Positions 36,172-46,830 of a DNA stretch of 64,000 bases are shown piece after piece. The stretch covers positions 109,204,906 through 109,268,905 of the forward strand of contig CM035807.1 in NCBI GenBank assembly GCA_020466095.1, read 5' to 3'. The DNA comes from Chlorops oryzae (lineage: Eukaryota; Arthropoda; Insecta; Diptera; Chloropidae). How positions within the stretch are numbered: the stretch's first letter is position 1; each line of letters opens with the position of its first letter. A model generated the notes under the pieces. The model was not told the origin of the DNA, made no database searches, and saw only the letters and a list, made by a program, of their open reading frames with translations. A program made the position numbers and the translations under genes.

Positions 36172-36548
36172 AACACTCAAGACCAACTCCTAAAGTACAT
36201 GTGTGCGGGTCTAATTCATACATCGAATGAGTCCATATAAGAGTCACATATGACTCTTTATCTACTCGTATTTGACTCATTATTTTTTTGTATGTATATA
36301 TGAGCCATTTCTCTGCGCTTGCGAAACTTTTCTTCATATATAGTATGTACACCGAGAGAAATAACAACAGTTAAATCAACTACTTAGAACAGTTAAAGTA
36401 AAAATGGTCAAATAAACTGTATTCCGCGTTAAATGCACTGAAAAAGGCAGTCAAATGAACAGTTGAAAAACAGTTACTTTTTATGTATAAATTCGCTTTC
36501 GTTCACTTAGACGTATAAGTTCGCATTCTGATCAACCGTCTCCGGAGT

Positions 36549-36615
36549 TTTCGATAGCTCAGTTGTTTAAACTGTGACTCGACAGTCGTGAGCTTCGGGG
36601 TTCTATCCCTGCTGG
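36549..36615 (+). mobile_element. tRNA-like module, probably SINE head
   Basis: Has an A-box-like TAGCTCAGTTGTTTAA (36555-36570) and a B-box-like GGGGTTCTATCCC (36597-36609) at tRNA spacing, followed by GCGGGATTTTTT. The acceptor arms do not pair, so it is not a working tRNA gene. The upstream CGCATTCTGATC motif is shared with the tRNA-like module at 54111-54205 (minus). Confidence 0.65.
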
Positions 36616-36659
36616 CGGCGGGATTTTTTCTGAATTTTTTTTTAATTACAGTTTTTTTT

Positions 36660-37347
36660 TTGTTCAGAGTGTAGTTGTTTTGGAAGACAAAAATTTTCTC
36701 CTAAATTTTTAAGGTTTTAATTTATTTAATTTTTTTTTAATGGTCCATTTTCAAGTAAAAAATTTTGGGAGTGAAACAATTCCTTAAGCACGTTCCCCAA
36801 AACTTGAGCAACCATGCGTGAGCATGCAGTAAATTGATTCGAACTAGTTCCATATGTTTTCATGTGTTGAATGTTTGCATGGAATTCACGTTACGCAGCT
36901 CCTGCGCTATTGGGATTCTGGCTTCATGCTAAATTTCAAAAAATTTCAGAAAAAATTTTACATTTGAAATTGAGGCAATTTAAATTTTGTTCTGAAATTG
37001 TTCAATTTCGATCTACGTGTGGCAACCATATTAGTTTCAGAAAATTTTCATACAAGAAAGCTCTGACTCAAATAACTGCAAACAATTTTATATCCGATTT
37101 GATCAAGATCGAGTTTTCTCTGACTTTTTTTAACACCTAAAATATTTCATTATTGCATTTTCTTAATCTGCAATTATATATAAATAATAAAATAGGAAAA
37201 ATATATATATATATATACATACGCATTTGAAAGGATAAAGCAAATATTATCTTGAAACAACTCATCTTTTTTAACAATTAAAAGCAAAAAAAAACGCGCT
37301 CGGTTCAAGGTCTGGCAAGCTTTTTTATCAAAATTTAATTTTTTAAA
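36660..37347. other. Upstream flank of TMEM184-like gene
   Basis: AT-rich, TATATA run at 37201-37216. Contains a CATGTGTTGAATGTTTGCATGG block near 36859 that resembles the ends of 11643-12160. No gene. Confidence 0.45.
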
Positions 37348-38481
37348 ATGAAATCCAATCAGCGGAATGCAACGAAAACCTGGATGCCTCGATCACATAT
37401 CGGTCTAGAATTCCTACAGACAAAGCTAATTGGAAAAAGTCTAGATGAAGATCTCCGACATGTGGGCGATGGTGTTTTCCTACAGAGCAGAACAGCTCAG
37501 TGCTTAGCGGCCATGTTCGTTTGTGGGGCGCTTTTGATAACATGCCAACAGATCTATCAGCATTTACATTGGTATACGAAACCGCAGGAGCAACGTCTGA
37601 TCGTACGCATACTATTCATAGTGCCAATTTATGCCATTTACTCATGGATCGGCTTTCTGTTCTTCAATATTGAAAATGTCTATATTTATTTTTTTACGGT
37701 ACGCGATTGCTATGAGGCCTTCGTGATCTATAGCTTTCTATCGTTGTGCTACGAGTACCTTGGCGGTGAAGGTTGCATTATATCGGAAATCCTCGGTCAA
37801 CGTATGAGGACATCCTGGATGAATGCGACGTGCTGTTTGCACGGCAAATCCTATCGCCTTGGATTCGTGCGATTTTGTAAGCAGGCAACATTACAATTTT
37901 GCTTTATTAAGCCGATCGCAGCATTTGCAATTATCATTTTACAAACATCGGGACACTATCACGATGGCGATTGGAATGTTAATGGCGGTTATCTGTATAT
38001 GACCATCGTCGATGATATCTCAGTTACAGTTGCACTATACGGATTGTATATGTTCTATTTTGCTACACAAGATCTGCTCGAACCCTATAAGCCGCTACCG
38101 AAATTCTTTACGATCAAGGCTATTATATTCCTTTCGTATTGGCAGGGCGTCGCGTTGGCTGTTATGGAGAAATTCGGTTTTATATTAGCAGCAGTGGATA
38201 ATACCGGACTTGTGACCAATGCTGGAACCGTTGCTGCTGGATATCAAAATTTTTTAATATGCATTGAAATGTTTTTCGGGGCCATTGCTTTGCGTTTCGC
38301 CTTTCCATATGAAGACTATCAGCTTTCACGATGCTTCATCAATGACATTGAGGTCAAATCGATCAAGTCCTTTTCGAGCTGCTTTCAAGAAACCATCATT
38401 CCATCTGATATTATGAAGGACGCCATACATAGTTTTCATCCGCAATATCAACTTTATACGCAGTTTCGGTCAGAGGATTAA
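37348..38481 (+). CDS. TMEM184-family seven-helix membrane protein (intronless)
   Basis: The TMEM184/organic solute transporter-alpha superfamily comprises seven-helix membrane proteins, found on plasma or endosomal/lysosomal membranes; substrates of TMEM184 members are not settled. This 377-residue frame has helices at about 50-70, 83-105, 111-138, 178-201, 215-239, 254-276 and 301-320. It carries the family signatures [45 protein letters not shown] and SYWQGV, with [16 protein letters not shown] before the last helix. It is closest in feel to TMEM184B. It is an uninterrupted exon, and several positions are unusual for such a conserved family ([20 protein letters not shown]). I infer a retrogene or a diverged paralogue, perhaps of restricted expression. 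AATAAA occurs at 38703-38708. Confidence 0.92.
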   Translation: MKSNQRNATKTWMPRSHIGLEFLQTKLIGKSLDEDLRHVGDGVFLQSRTAQCLAAMFVCGALLITCQQIYQHLHWYTKPQEQRLIVRILFIVPIYAIYSWIGFLFFNIENVYIYFFTVRDCYEAFVIYSFLSLCYEYLGGEGCIISEILGQRMRTSWMNATCCLHGKSYRLGFVRFCKQATLQFCFIKPIAAFAIIILQTSGHYHDGDWNVNGGYLYMTIVDDISVTVALYGLYMFYFATQDLLEPYKPLPKFFTIKAIIFLSYWQGVALAVMEKFGFILAAVDNTGLVTNAGTVAAGYQNFLICIEMFFGAIALRFAFPYEDYQLSRCFINDIEVKSIKSFSSCFQETIIPSDIMKDAIHSFHPQYQLYTQFRSED

Positions 38482-38849
38482 AAGAGGATTCCAAACGTAT
38501 TGGATTTGATAGATATATCATTCGATAGTTCAACAAAAGAAGGCGCTTAAATCATTGTCAATAGTGTATGGGAGTTGAAAAGATATATGGTTTTAAAGTA
38601 TTCCATATTTAGTGATTTAGTTAGTTGCACAGCTCAAATGAAAGTTGAATTTGATTGGTTTACTACAAAGATAACCGTATAATATCCGAGAAATAATTAA
38701 GAAATAAATGGGGGATTAAATAAAAGAAAATTCGCGTTTTCTTTATACATTAGGGCTCCATTTGAATAAAATTCTTGGAAGAGAAACAATTTCACATAGA
38801 ATATCCGAGGGAAATTGCTAAGCAAGCTCAAGCGATAGCAAATATGTTG

Positions 38850-39268
38850 CCCATGAAGGCCATTCTAAATGAATATTCCCCGGGAAAATTTTTCTCCGCT
38901 GAAAAAGGAAGTATTCTCCAACCTTCAATAAAAGAATGTGATGACTTTGGTTTAAAAATGTTCGGAATTTTTGGTCCCTTTTTATCCCCTTCCCAATGTG
39001 TCGAATCGAGATTTTTTTCAAATCCGCAGGAAAAAATTCCACGCGAATATTTAGAATCGGAATGTATCAGCCCGATTTTTAATATTCCCGGGGAGTTTTT
39101 CCGTGCGGATTGAAAAAAAAAATCTACCATTCTAAGCACACTGGAGAAGTGAATATGAAGGGAGCAAAAATCTCGAGCTTTTTCCTTTATTGATGTTTAG
39201 AACCCTTCTTTTTCCGTGAAGAAAAAATTTTGGGGAAAAAACTTCCCGAGGAAATATTCATTATGGGA
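38850..39268. repeat. Imperfect inverted repeat around AATATTCCCCGGGAA
   Basis: AATGAATATTCCCCGGGAA (38868-38886) is mirrored by TTCCCGAGGAAATATTCATT (39243-39262), with CCGCTGAAAAAGG and CCTTCTTTTTCCGTG further in. A direct partial copy lies at 39081-39110. Probably a decayed MITE; open frames on both strands across it are not genes. Confidence 0.5.
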
Positions 39269-39394
39269 ATTCATTCGAACCCTCGAAGGAGTGAACTCTG
39301 AGAACTTCTTTGCGTTAACTGTCAAAATACATGGAAGCTTTGACGGCTGTTTAAAAAGTTCTCAAAGTTCACTAAGTTCGAGGTCTGAATGAAT
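39269..39394. mobile_element. 126-bp hairpin MITE
   Basis: The arms ATTCATTCGAACC...GAACTTCTTT and AAAAAGTTCTC...GAATGAAT are near-complete inverted copies over about 45 bp, with a central TGACGG/CCGTCA-like loop. No certain target duplication. Confidence 0.6.
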
Positions 39395-39423
39395 ATCCAT
39401 ATTAAGAATAGGTTTGTATATGG

Positions 39424-40106
39424 ACAAGGGCGTAGCTAGAGAAAGAGTGCTTTGGTAGTGCTGATATTTGCCACAGTTGTATATTGAACAATAATAAGAT
39501 ATTAGTGGGACTCATGCAGCTTCGCAAATTGTGGGAAATGAGAAATTTGTCACACAACTGTCAAAATTTGTATGAAAATTTACGATGGGAAAACTTGCGA
39601 AGGCATTTGCGAAGCTGCATGAGTACCACTATTAACCGAAAAAAAAATTGGGGGGGTCAAGAAGAAGTTTAGAGAGTTTTGGACCAAAAACCCAAAAAAT
39701 CCGAAAAAATTAATGATGTCCGATTTCGATGAAAATTTATATTATATATAGAATAAGTGAAAAATTCTAAGAATTTTGGCACTTAAACTTTTTTAAAATA
39801 CTGATTACAACTAGTCCTTTTTGGACCAGTTTGGTACTACACCCAAACTAGACTAGTTGTAATCAGTATTTTTTTTTAAATGTTATCGCTAAAATTCTTA
39901 GAATTTTACACTTATTCTATATATAAATTTTCATCGAAATTGTACGTCATGAATTTGTCGGATTTTTTGGGTTTTTGGTCCAAAACTCTCTAAACTTCTT
40001 CTTGCCCCCCCAAATTTTTTTCGGTTAATGTCTTATAATTGCTCAATATACCGCTGTGGCAAATATAAGCGCTACCAGAGCACTCTTTCTCTAGCTACGC
40101 CCTTGT
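39424..40106. mobile_element. Foldback element with ~275-bp arms
   Basis: Both ends read inward as ACAAGGGCGTAGCTAGAG, and the two halves remain inverted copies almost to the centre near 39840, so the whole element can fold into one hairpin. ATATGG flanks both sides (39418-39423, 40107-40112). The left arm is interrupted by a separate 125-bp MITE (39505-39629), absent from the right arm. Confidence 0.85.
39505..39629. mobile_element. 125-bp MITE nested in the foldback's left arm
   Basis: The ends GTGGGACTCATGCAGCTT and its complement form a 23-bp TIR with one mismatch. TATTA is duplicated at 39500-39504 and 39630-39634. The uninterrupted right arm of the host element shows the empty site (ACATTAACCG), which proves insertion. 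Confidence 0.9.
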
Positions 40107-40213
40107 ATATGGACCATTAACTTTGAAAGTGGTGTAACTCCATTTTTCTATTTTCCGGTTCTGAGCGGCTTTGAGGGAAAATTGAAGGCCGTGGGTTAAT
40201 TTAGTTTTTGGAT

Positions 40214-40789
40214 TCGTGTTGAAACAAAATGAGTAAATACTACTTGATATCGAATACTTTTAGTCGATACTGAGTATATTTTGTACTCAATACTTAACAC
40301 CAAGTATTTTCGCGGTATCGATACTTTAATGTCGGTATTTACTCATAATATTTTTCCTTGTATTAGTGATTTAATTTGGGGGTTTTTCCCCTTTTTGAGG
40401 GACTTTTTCGATTTCATTTTGAAATGGATTTTTCGTAACCGTTTTCCTAGGAAGGAAAGGGATTTTTATAAATTGTCTTAAGGTTAAACCTGCGCCAAAT
40501 TATTGGCAGCACTGACAAGAAACAGTAATTCAAAAAGAAATGGCCAAGTCTAAGGTCTGTATCCATGTTACGCGCTTGGATTCGACAAGTGCAAAGTGCC
40601 GTATTTGCTTTAAAACACTGAAGTATTGTACTACCTGTGTTATGAAAATCATAAAAATTTGCTTAATCTTGAGCAAGTACTACTTAGTATCGATACTTTT
40701 GTTTCGGTATTTTAGTGGTATCGATACTTGATCTCGATACACTCAATGAGTACTAGTATCGATACTTTCATGGTATCGTTTCAACACTA
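40214..40789. mobile_element. Internally deleted hAT element, 8-bp TSD
   Basis: TTTTGGAT is duplicated at 40206-40213 and 40790-40797, the 8-bp size typical of hAT insertion. The ends are TCGTGTTGAAAC and its one-mismatch complement. Subterminal TATCGATACTT motifs are repeated in both orientations. The interior keeps a fragment of a BED zinc finger (40540-40640). Confidence 0.9.
40540..40731 (+). pseudogene. BED-finger fragment of hAT transposase
   Basis: The 63-codon frame begins MAKSKVCIHVTRLDSTSAKCRICFK. Its S-K-V-x-x-H-x(6)-D...AKCxxC pattern matches the start of the BED zinc finger that opens many hAT transposases. The usual Trp-x-His-Phe is degraded to Cys-x-His-Val, and the frame ends in simple sequence after TLKYC, so only a non-functional N-terminal stub remains. 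Confidence 0.7.
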
Positions 40790-40802
40790 TTTTGGATTCC
40801 TG

Positions 40803-41537
40803 TTAAGGGGGTCTTCTCATTGAGCAACTTTTTTTTCGACTTTTTTTTTTTTTTGCATTTATTTATAGCTTGGGTAGTTGTGAATGTGCCCCTAACAGGA
40901 TTTTTTGAAATTCGAAATAGTTTAGAGGATATAGCCTTCTTTGTCGAGCAAGATCTGCGCTAAAACGAGTAATTTTTGCGTTGCTTCAAACTTTAAACGC
41001 GTTTATCTCGAAACCAGGTTTTTCGAACTGGCGGCCATGATATCTCCAGTTCAACTGAACCGATTTTCATGAAACAAAGTGGAATCGACGCAGAATTGTC
41101 ACCATTCTCGGGTGAACCTCGACCATAATTTAAAAAAATTTTTTACTATTTTTTTTTTTACACTAAACTAACAAAAAAAAAGCCCGAAATTGAAATTTTT
41201 TTTTTGAATGGCCGCCATTTTTGTCAAAAAAAATCACAAAATTAAGCTTGAGGTTCACCCGAGAATTACATCTATACTGATTATAACCCCGTTTTTTTTT
41301 TTCATTTCGGACGCTCCGGAGACCGCCGTAACGACACCTTTTTTTTCACCACCATTTTCGAAGTCTCATTACTTTTTGAACAGCCCACGTATCGAGGCAA
41401 AAAAAAATTTTTTATTTACTTTGAACCTTTTGTAATACAATAAATAAAAAAAGTTTTCAATTATTCTTTGCGTTTTCAAATAAGAATTTTTTTTAAAAGG
41501 GTCCAAAAAACGGTTTTCAATGAGAAGACCCCCTTAA
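40803..41537. mobile_element. piggyBac-type MITE P1, copy 1
   Basis: Runs from TTAA to TTAA with a perfect inverted end AGGGGGTCTTCTCATTGA just inside. A second copy lies at 61438-62179. Internally TCTCGGGTGAACCTCG (about 41117) and GAGGTTCACCCGAGAA (about 41250) form a further inverted pair. The short frame at 41208-41435 recurs, shifted, in the other copy and is not conserved as protein, so I do not call a gene. Confidence 0.9.
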
Positions 41538-41649
41538 GCTCACCAATTCTAAGGACTTTACAGTTTTGCTGGATGGTGGCGGATGCTGGGTAATGGACAT
41601 ACACCATTTAATATCTCGAAATAGAAAAATGGAGTTACACCACTTTCAT

Positions 41650-42689
41650 AGTGTTTTTTAATTAGTATAAAAATAATTTTTGAACTTTTTTCTCAAATAT
41701 TTTGTTTCAACAATGAACCGTCCATACATATAAACGTACGTAAATATGTAATGAAAATTTTTTACAACCAATTTATGTAATTTCTTTAGGGCCCGATGAC
41801 GGTAAATCCTCATAAGAATGCATGTTTAACATGTCTGTACACATTTACGCTATTTCATTGCCGCTGCAATGTCAACGACTGGGTCACGGCATGTGTATTT
41901 TTCCATAAATTTTATGCTATCGCAGGCGCGTTTTCCTGTTGCTTTTCGTATCCAATATGTGGCATGGTCATGCAAAAAATATTTACTGCATAGCCATACT
42001 TGCATTTTTCTGGTTCATTTCCAATGCAATTCTTTAGTAATGTTGTTGTGAGCCAAAAAGAAAAACAAGGGAGAGGAAAACATTCATGCGCTGTCATTTT
42101 TTTTTTTTGTCCTTTTGAAAGTTCAAAGGATCACAGCTCTCGGCAAAAATATTTATCCAGAAAGATTTATTTTAATTCATGTGTCTCAAGCACGTTTTCC
42201 GTTTATGAATCAATATTGGCAGTCCTTCCGGATATTCACAACGATATGTATTGAAAATTATGACAACTTTTCTGTTGCCTTCACTTCCGTTCCATGTTTT
42301 TCATAAATTTTTTCACACAATTGCGCTCAATTATCGCTCATGTCGCGAGTGCCGACATAATTAAGCCGAGAAGTGCATCAATACATGTGACGTGAGGAAT
42401 TTCAATTTCCATTCCAAGACAATATTTATTCAAAAGATATCAAAAACAGAATCGAACAATGAATTCAGAATGTCGCAATTAATTGAGAAGGCCCATAACC
42501 TGGAGCTGATTTCATTTGGAAATATTGCATTATGTCACCCAAGGAGGGGTCTTTTGAATTCAAGCCTGGTTTCGATTTTTATAAATCAAATAAATAAATA
42601 AAAAAAATAAAAAGAATAAATCTAAAAAACAATTGTTAACTTTTCTTAAAGTCCCCTTTATAAACGTATCTTGGTATCTCTGACCAACC
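41650..42689. other. No gene recognised
   Basis: AT-rich, overlapping small frames only. Confidence 0.4.
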
Positions 42690-42848
42690 CAGCGGCGGAC
42701 TGGGGGTCAAAGGGCCCACCGGGCGTTTGAAAAATTGGGCCGTGTTACCTAAGAAAACAAAAAAAATAAACCTAACAGTTAAAAAGCACAGCGCACTGGG
42801 GGCCCACCGGGCATTTTCCCGGTTGCCCGTAGGCCCAGTCCGTCCCTG
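42690..42848. mobile_element. 159-bp hAT MITE, 8-bp TSD
   Basis: GACCAACC is duplicated at 42682-42689 and 42849-42856. The ends CAGCGGCGGACTGGG and CCCAGTCCGTCCCTG are inverted copies with two mismatches. GGGCCCACCGGGC occurs twice inside. The CAG-ends and 8-bp duplication are typical of hAT. Confidence 0.85.
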
Positions 42849-42900
42849 GACCAACCAATCAAAATAAAGATTTAATAGGTTTCAAAACATCCCATTTTTT

Positions 42901-43737
42901 ATACCCGACACACTCTGTGTCGAGGGTATATTGCGTTTGTGTGGTTGTGTGTAACACCCAGAACCAGTCGAGATAGACCATACAAAATATATATAGAAAT
43001 GATCAGCGTCACCAGGAGATTCGATTTAGACATGTCCGTCGTCGTCTCGTCGCGTCTGTCCGTCTGTTTGTATACAGTTTTCTTATCGAAAGCGTTGAGC
43101 TATCTTGACAAAATTTGGTATGCGTGCTCACGATAACATGTGTAAGAACAAGTTCGAGAATGGACCCGATCGGACCATTTTTAGGGGTACCTCCAGTACT
43201 AGGGTCTGTTACAAAAACAACAAAAACTGCTCCAAAATCGAAGTTTTTCAAGATATTTTGATGAAATTTGGTATTTGAACATATTTAAAGGCAAGTAATA
43301 GGATTTAAAAAATTGAAAAAGTGGGCGTGGCAGAAGGGCGATTTTCAAATATTGTCTCTTACACCCGAAATTCAAATGGGACTTGAACGAAAGTTGGCAC
43401 TTATGCCTCGTTTGTAGCCACAAACATCCTCCCCAAAAATTTTTTTGGTCGGTCCATTATTAAGAGTACCTCCAGTACTAGGGTCTGTCACAAAAATCTC
43501 AAAAGTGTCCCAAAATCGGATTTTTTCGAAATATTTCAATAAAACTTAGGATTAGAGCGTATATCTAAGCCTCCGATTAGAATTCAAAAAAATTGGAAAA
43601 GTGGGCGTGGCAAAGGGGCAGTTTTCATAAAGAAATTTAACAAAAGTCCGGTATATGGGGCCCCTTATGGCCTTAAATAACTCTTGATATGAAAAACTAT
43701 TTGAACATGTGTGTCTGTGTCGGGTATTCTATTGTCA
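42901..43737. mobile_element. Dipteran-type dispersed element with ATACCCGACACA ends
   Basis: Begins ATACCCGACACACTCTGTG and has the inverse TGTGTCGGGTAT at 43716-43727, followed by a TGTCAGGCTCACCTGACTATA hairpin. It contains GATCAGCGTCACC...GACATGTCCGTC and GTGGGCGTGGC blocks, which I know from common fly dispersed repeats. An internal stretch with ACCTCCAGTACTAGGGTCTGT is tandemly duplicated (43190 and 43470), each followed by AAAAGTGGGCGTGGCA. Confidence 0.7.
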
Positions 43738-45299
43738 GGCTCACCTGACTATAACACCCTTACTTGTTTGCTATAAGCTATGTATGTATGTAATCTGAAG
43801 AAATCGTTCTGTAAGCTCGTTTGGAAAAAGTTTCGATTGAACATTTCAAAAAGCTTGTAAAAATTTGTGTAAGCTTTAAGTTGCTACACAATCCTTTTTT
43901 GCAAAGCCTTATTTATAATATATGTTGAAAGCTGAATTTGGTTGAGCTTCATGTTAGTCATAACATAGTAGGTTGTGGTTAAAGATTTTGAAAAGTATAT
44001 GGTTAAACTTGTGCGTTTTATGCACTATCAGTTTGATCCAATACCAGATAAATTGATTTTCTGTTTATTTGTGTACATAAAGAACAATTTCGGGCAAAAT
44101 AAATTTGAATGGTCGACCTAGTTTTGCTTAAATTTGTTTTTAAAATCCTTCAAAAGAAACAAACCAGAAGTGTATTTTTTACTGGCAATTTGATATCTTA
44201 ATAACATCCAAATGCAACCCTGTAAGCTCTGCATGCTACTTAGAAGAAAGCAAAATAGATTCAAAATAAAGGAGCAAAACAAAAACCACTTTTTTAATAA
44301 GCCCGAGACTGTTACAGGCCTTTTTTTGAGAGTGCCATCAATCCTCTGATAATTCCCGCCATTTACTCGACACCTCAACAAAACGCAGTTTATTAGGAGA
44401 GAGAAGAGCTGGGAGAGGCTTCAGCTTATTACAATTTACTGATATCAAAAATGTAAGCAAGAAACCAATTTCTTAGTTTTTAAAACAGAATTTAACAAAA
44501 ATCACTTACTGAAACGTACAAAGCTCTTTCAACTTGCTTTTCTTTCTGCTACTTTCTTTCTCTTTGTTACTGTTAAGAGAGGTGAAGAGGGCTGACGTAC
44601 CTGTTGCTCCTGGTTGGAACTTGAAAATTGCCGTTGAAATTCTTTGTCCAGACGATGAGCTGATGCTCCTGTTACTAAGACGACTGGTTAATACGTAGGA
44701 TTACGCGACGAACTGCTTAGAGGTTGGAAAGCGGACACACACGGGGCGCGGACACTGTTCAACAAAAAGGAGTTTCCGACCTTCTTGGCGCTTAGATTAG
44801 TTTGTTCAACAATAAGAAAATAAACGGAAGGTTGCCTTTCTGGCGCACTTAACTTTGTAATTTGTTTTAATAATATATATTTTTGTAAAGAAATTCGTTC
44901 GAGCTTAGAAGATCGCGGACCGGCGCGCGCGTAAAATACTTATGGTCGAAGATTCGTTATTATTGTTTTGTTTTTCATCGATCGATATCGATAAAAAGGT
45001 TTAGGGCTCCTAATGCAGAACTTTCAGAGACGGTCATACTTGTGTGCGAGCACACACACTTTTGAAATGCGGTTCCGCTGATTTCTCAAGAGCAACGGAA
45101 AGAAACATAACTTTCAAACGAATACCGTCTTGATTTCACAATTATCTTGTCGGTTACCACTTATATGATCCAAAAATATAAAAGAATTTCTGTAATATAA
45201 AATTTGAAGTAAGAAATTATAAAAAAATTGATTTATTTTCTTTGTTTGCTCCTCGTTTAATTAAAGTTTAAATCAAAAAGAATAAAGCTACAGGTTTCG
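43738..45299. other. No gene recognised
   Basis: Includes a GCGCGCGC patch near 44923 and a TATCGATA motif at 44986-44993. Fragments may be decayed transposon sequence. Confidence 0.4.
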
Positions 45300-45395
45300 A
45301 ATGGTCGATGTTTTAACATCGGTCGTCAAACATCGATGTTGAATGTCAACACATCGATGCTTCGAAAACATCGATGTATCGCTTGCATCCCTAGA
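45300..45395. repeat. Clustered ACATCGATG motifs
   Basis: Five ATCGATG or TCGATGT motifs in 95 bp in alternating orientation, ending GCATCCCTAG. It lies about 110 bp before the farnesyltransferase alpha start codon, so it is either part of that promoter or a short repeat insertion. Confidence 0.5.
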
Positions 45396-45506
45396 GTCAG
45401 GTGATTAATGCTTTGAAAAGCTGATTGAATGAAGTTGAATAAAAATTGGAATTTATAACTTACTCAGGGATAGTTTGTAAATTGTGTTCACAAGAGTTGG
45501 TCCATA

Positions 45507-46691
45507 ATGAGCGACACCTCCGATGATGAATGGGGAAACGAATGGATACCGTACAGTGAGCGAGAAGATTGGGCAGACATAACGCCGCTAGCGCAAGAGT
45601 ATGTTAAGTATTTTAAATATTTATACAAATGGCTTCGATGTTCAAATGAAATAATTAAATTGAATTTGCTCTTCACACAGTGACGGCGACCACCCGATCG
45701 TGGCAATAGCCTATAGTCCGAAATGTAAGAGATTCCATTGCACATTATTTGATGAAATAATAAACATATGTCCTTTCGTACAGTTCGCGAGGTTTACGAC
45801 TATTTTCGTGCGATTTTAGCAAAAAATGAAAAATCTCAACGTGCACTGGAGCTAACAACTGATGCGTTAAGATTAAATCTTGCGAATTATACAGTTTGGC
45901 AATACCGTCGTGATATCCTGCAGGAGATAAATGCAGATTTGTATGCCGAATTGATTTACATTAAGTCTATAATACGAGAGAATGCCAAGAACTATCAAGT
46001 CTGGTATCATCGAAGGGTCATTGTCGAGCTACTCAATGACTCTTCCCATGAACTCGAGCTGACTGAAATGGCTTTGCAAACGGATGCAAAGAACTACCAT
46101 GCCTGGCAGCATCGACAATGGGCCATTCGAATGTTCAAGTAAGAGTGAAACTTTTCAATTCAATTTTTCAATTTGAATCTATTACTCTTGAACGAATTTA
46201 GTCTCTTCGAAAATGAGTTGTCATTCGTGGACCGACTTTTAGCTGAGGATATGCGTAATAATTCGGCGTGGAATCAACGTTTCTTCGTTCTGAAACATTC
46301 CGGTTTCACGCCCGAAGTTATATTACGTGAATTGCATTACACGATGAATCGTATTCGTGTGATAAAAAATAATGAAAGTGCCTGGAATTACTTAAATGGA
46401 ATTTTAAAACAAAGTGAGAACGGTGTTGTCGATCAATTCCCTGAAGTTGTTGAATTCAGCGAGGAGTTGTACAACAACGGCATACGTTCTCCGTATTTAC
46501 TCGCATTTCTTATCGATTTATATCAGGAACAGTGTCTTCAAAGTGATGAGGCCACCGAGCGGGAGGCGCTTTCTCGCAAAGTGTTTGGATTGTGTGATGA
46601 TTTATCAAAGAAACATGATGTTATACGCCGTAAATACTGGCAGTACATTGCCACTCAACTTAAAACGAAATTAGATGAGAGAAGTTTATAA
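45507..46691 (+). CDS. Fnta: Protein farnesyl/geranylgeranyltransferase type I alpha subunit
   Basis: This is the shared alpha subunit of the cytosolic enzymes that attach farnesyl or geranylgeranyl groups to CAAX-box proteins such as Ras and Rho; it pairs with separate beta subunits. Four exons, 45507-45598, 45681-45724, 45784-46138 and 46202-46691, with consistent GT-AG phases give 326 residues. The N terminus is acidic (SDTSDDEWGNEWIPYSERED), followed by DGDHPIVAIAYSPKFREVYDYF. Five PPTA repeats are visible by their Asn-x-x-x-W-x-x-R cores: NYTVWQYRR, NYQVWYHRR, NYHAWQHRQ, NNSAWNQRF and NESAWNYLN. The length matches invertebrate alpha subunits lacking the long mammalian N-terminal extension. 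AATAAA lies at 46825-46830. It converges with the minus-strand SerRS gene. Confidence 0.96.
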
Positions 46692-46830
46692 AACAACAAT
46701 ACAGATAAAAAGAGTCAAAGAATTCGCAGTCATATAAGATAAGATTAATTTACGAATTCGTTTTAGATATAAGATATTTGTTTCGGAATCGCAAAACAAC
46801 GTTAAACTGTCGGAATTTAGATTAAATAAA

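Larger units (their letters stand above)
40124..41649. mobile_element. Outer TIR element split by two later insertions
   Basis: TGAAAGTGGTGTAACTCC at 40124 and its complement ending at 41649 form a ~30-bp TIR. Between them lie a complete hAT element (40214-40789) and a piggyBac-type MITE (40803-41537). Removing both leaves an element of about 200 bp. Order of insertion is clear from the nesting. Confidence 0.75.

Noticed and set aside
38775..39113. 112-codon plus-strand frame with overlapping minus-strand frames
   Set aside because: Lies across an imperfect inverted repeat, which keeps both strands open; the peptide has no family features.
41208..41435. 75-79-codon frames shared by the two P1 MITEs (also 61837-62076)
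   Set aside because: Shared only because the DNA is repeated. The C-terminal halves differ by frameshift, so the protein is not conserved.
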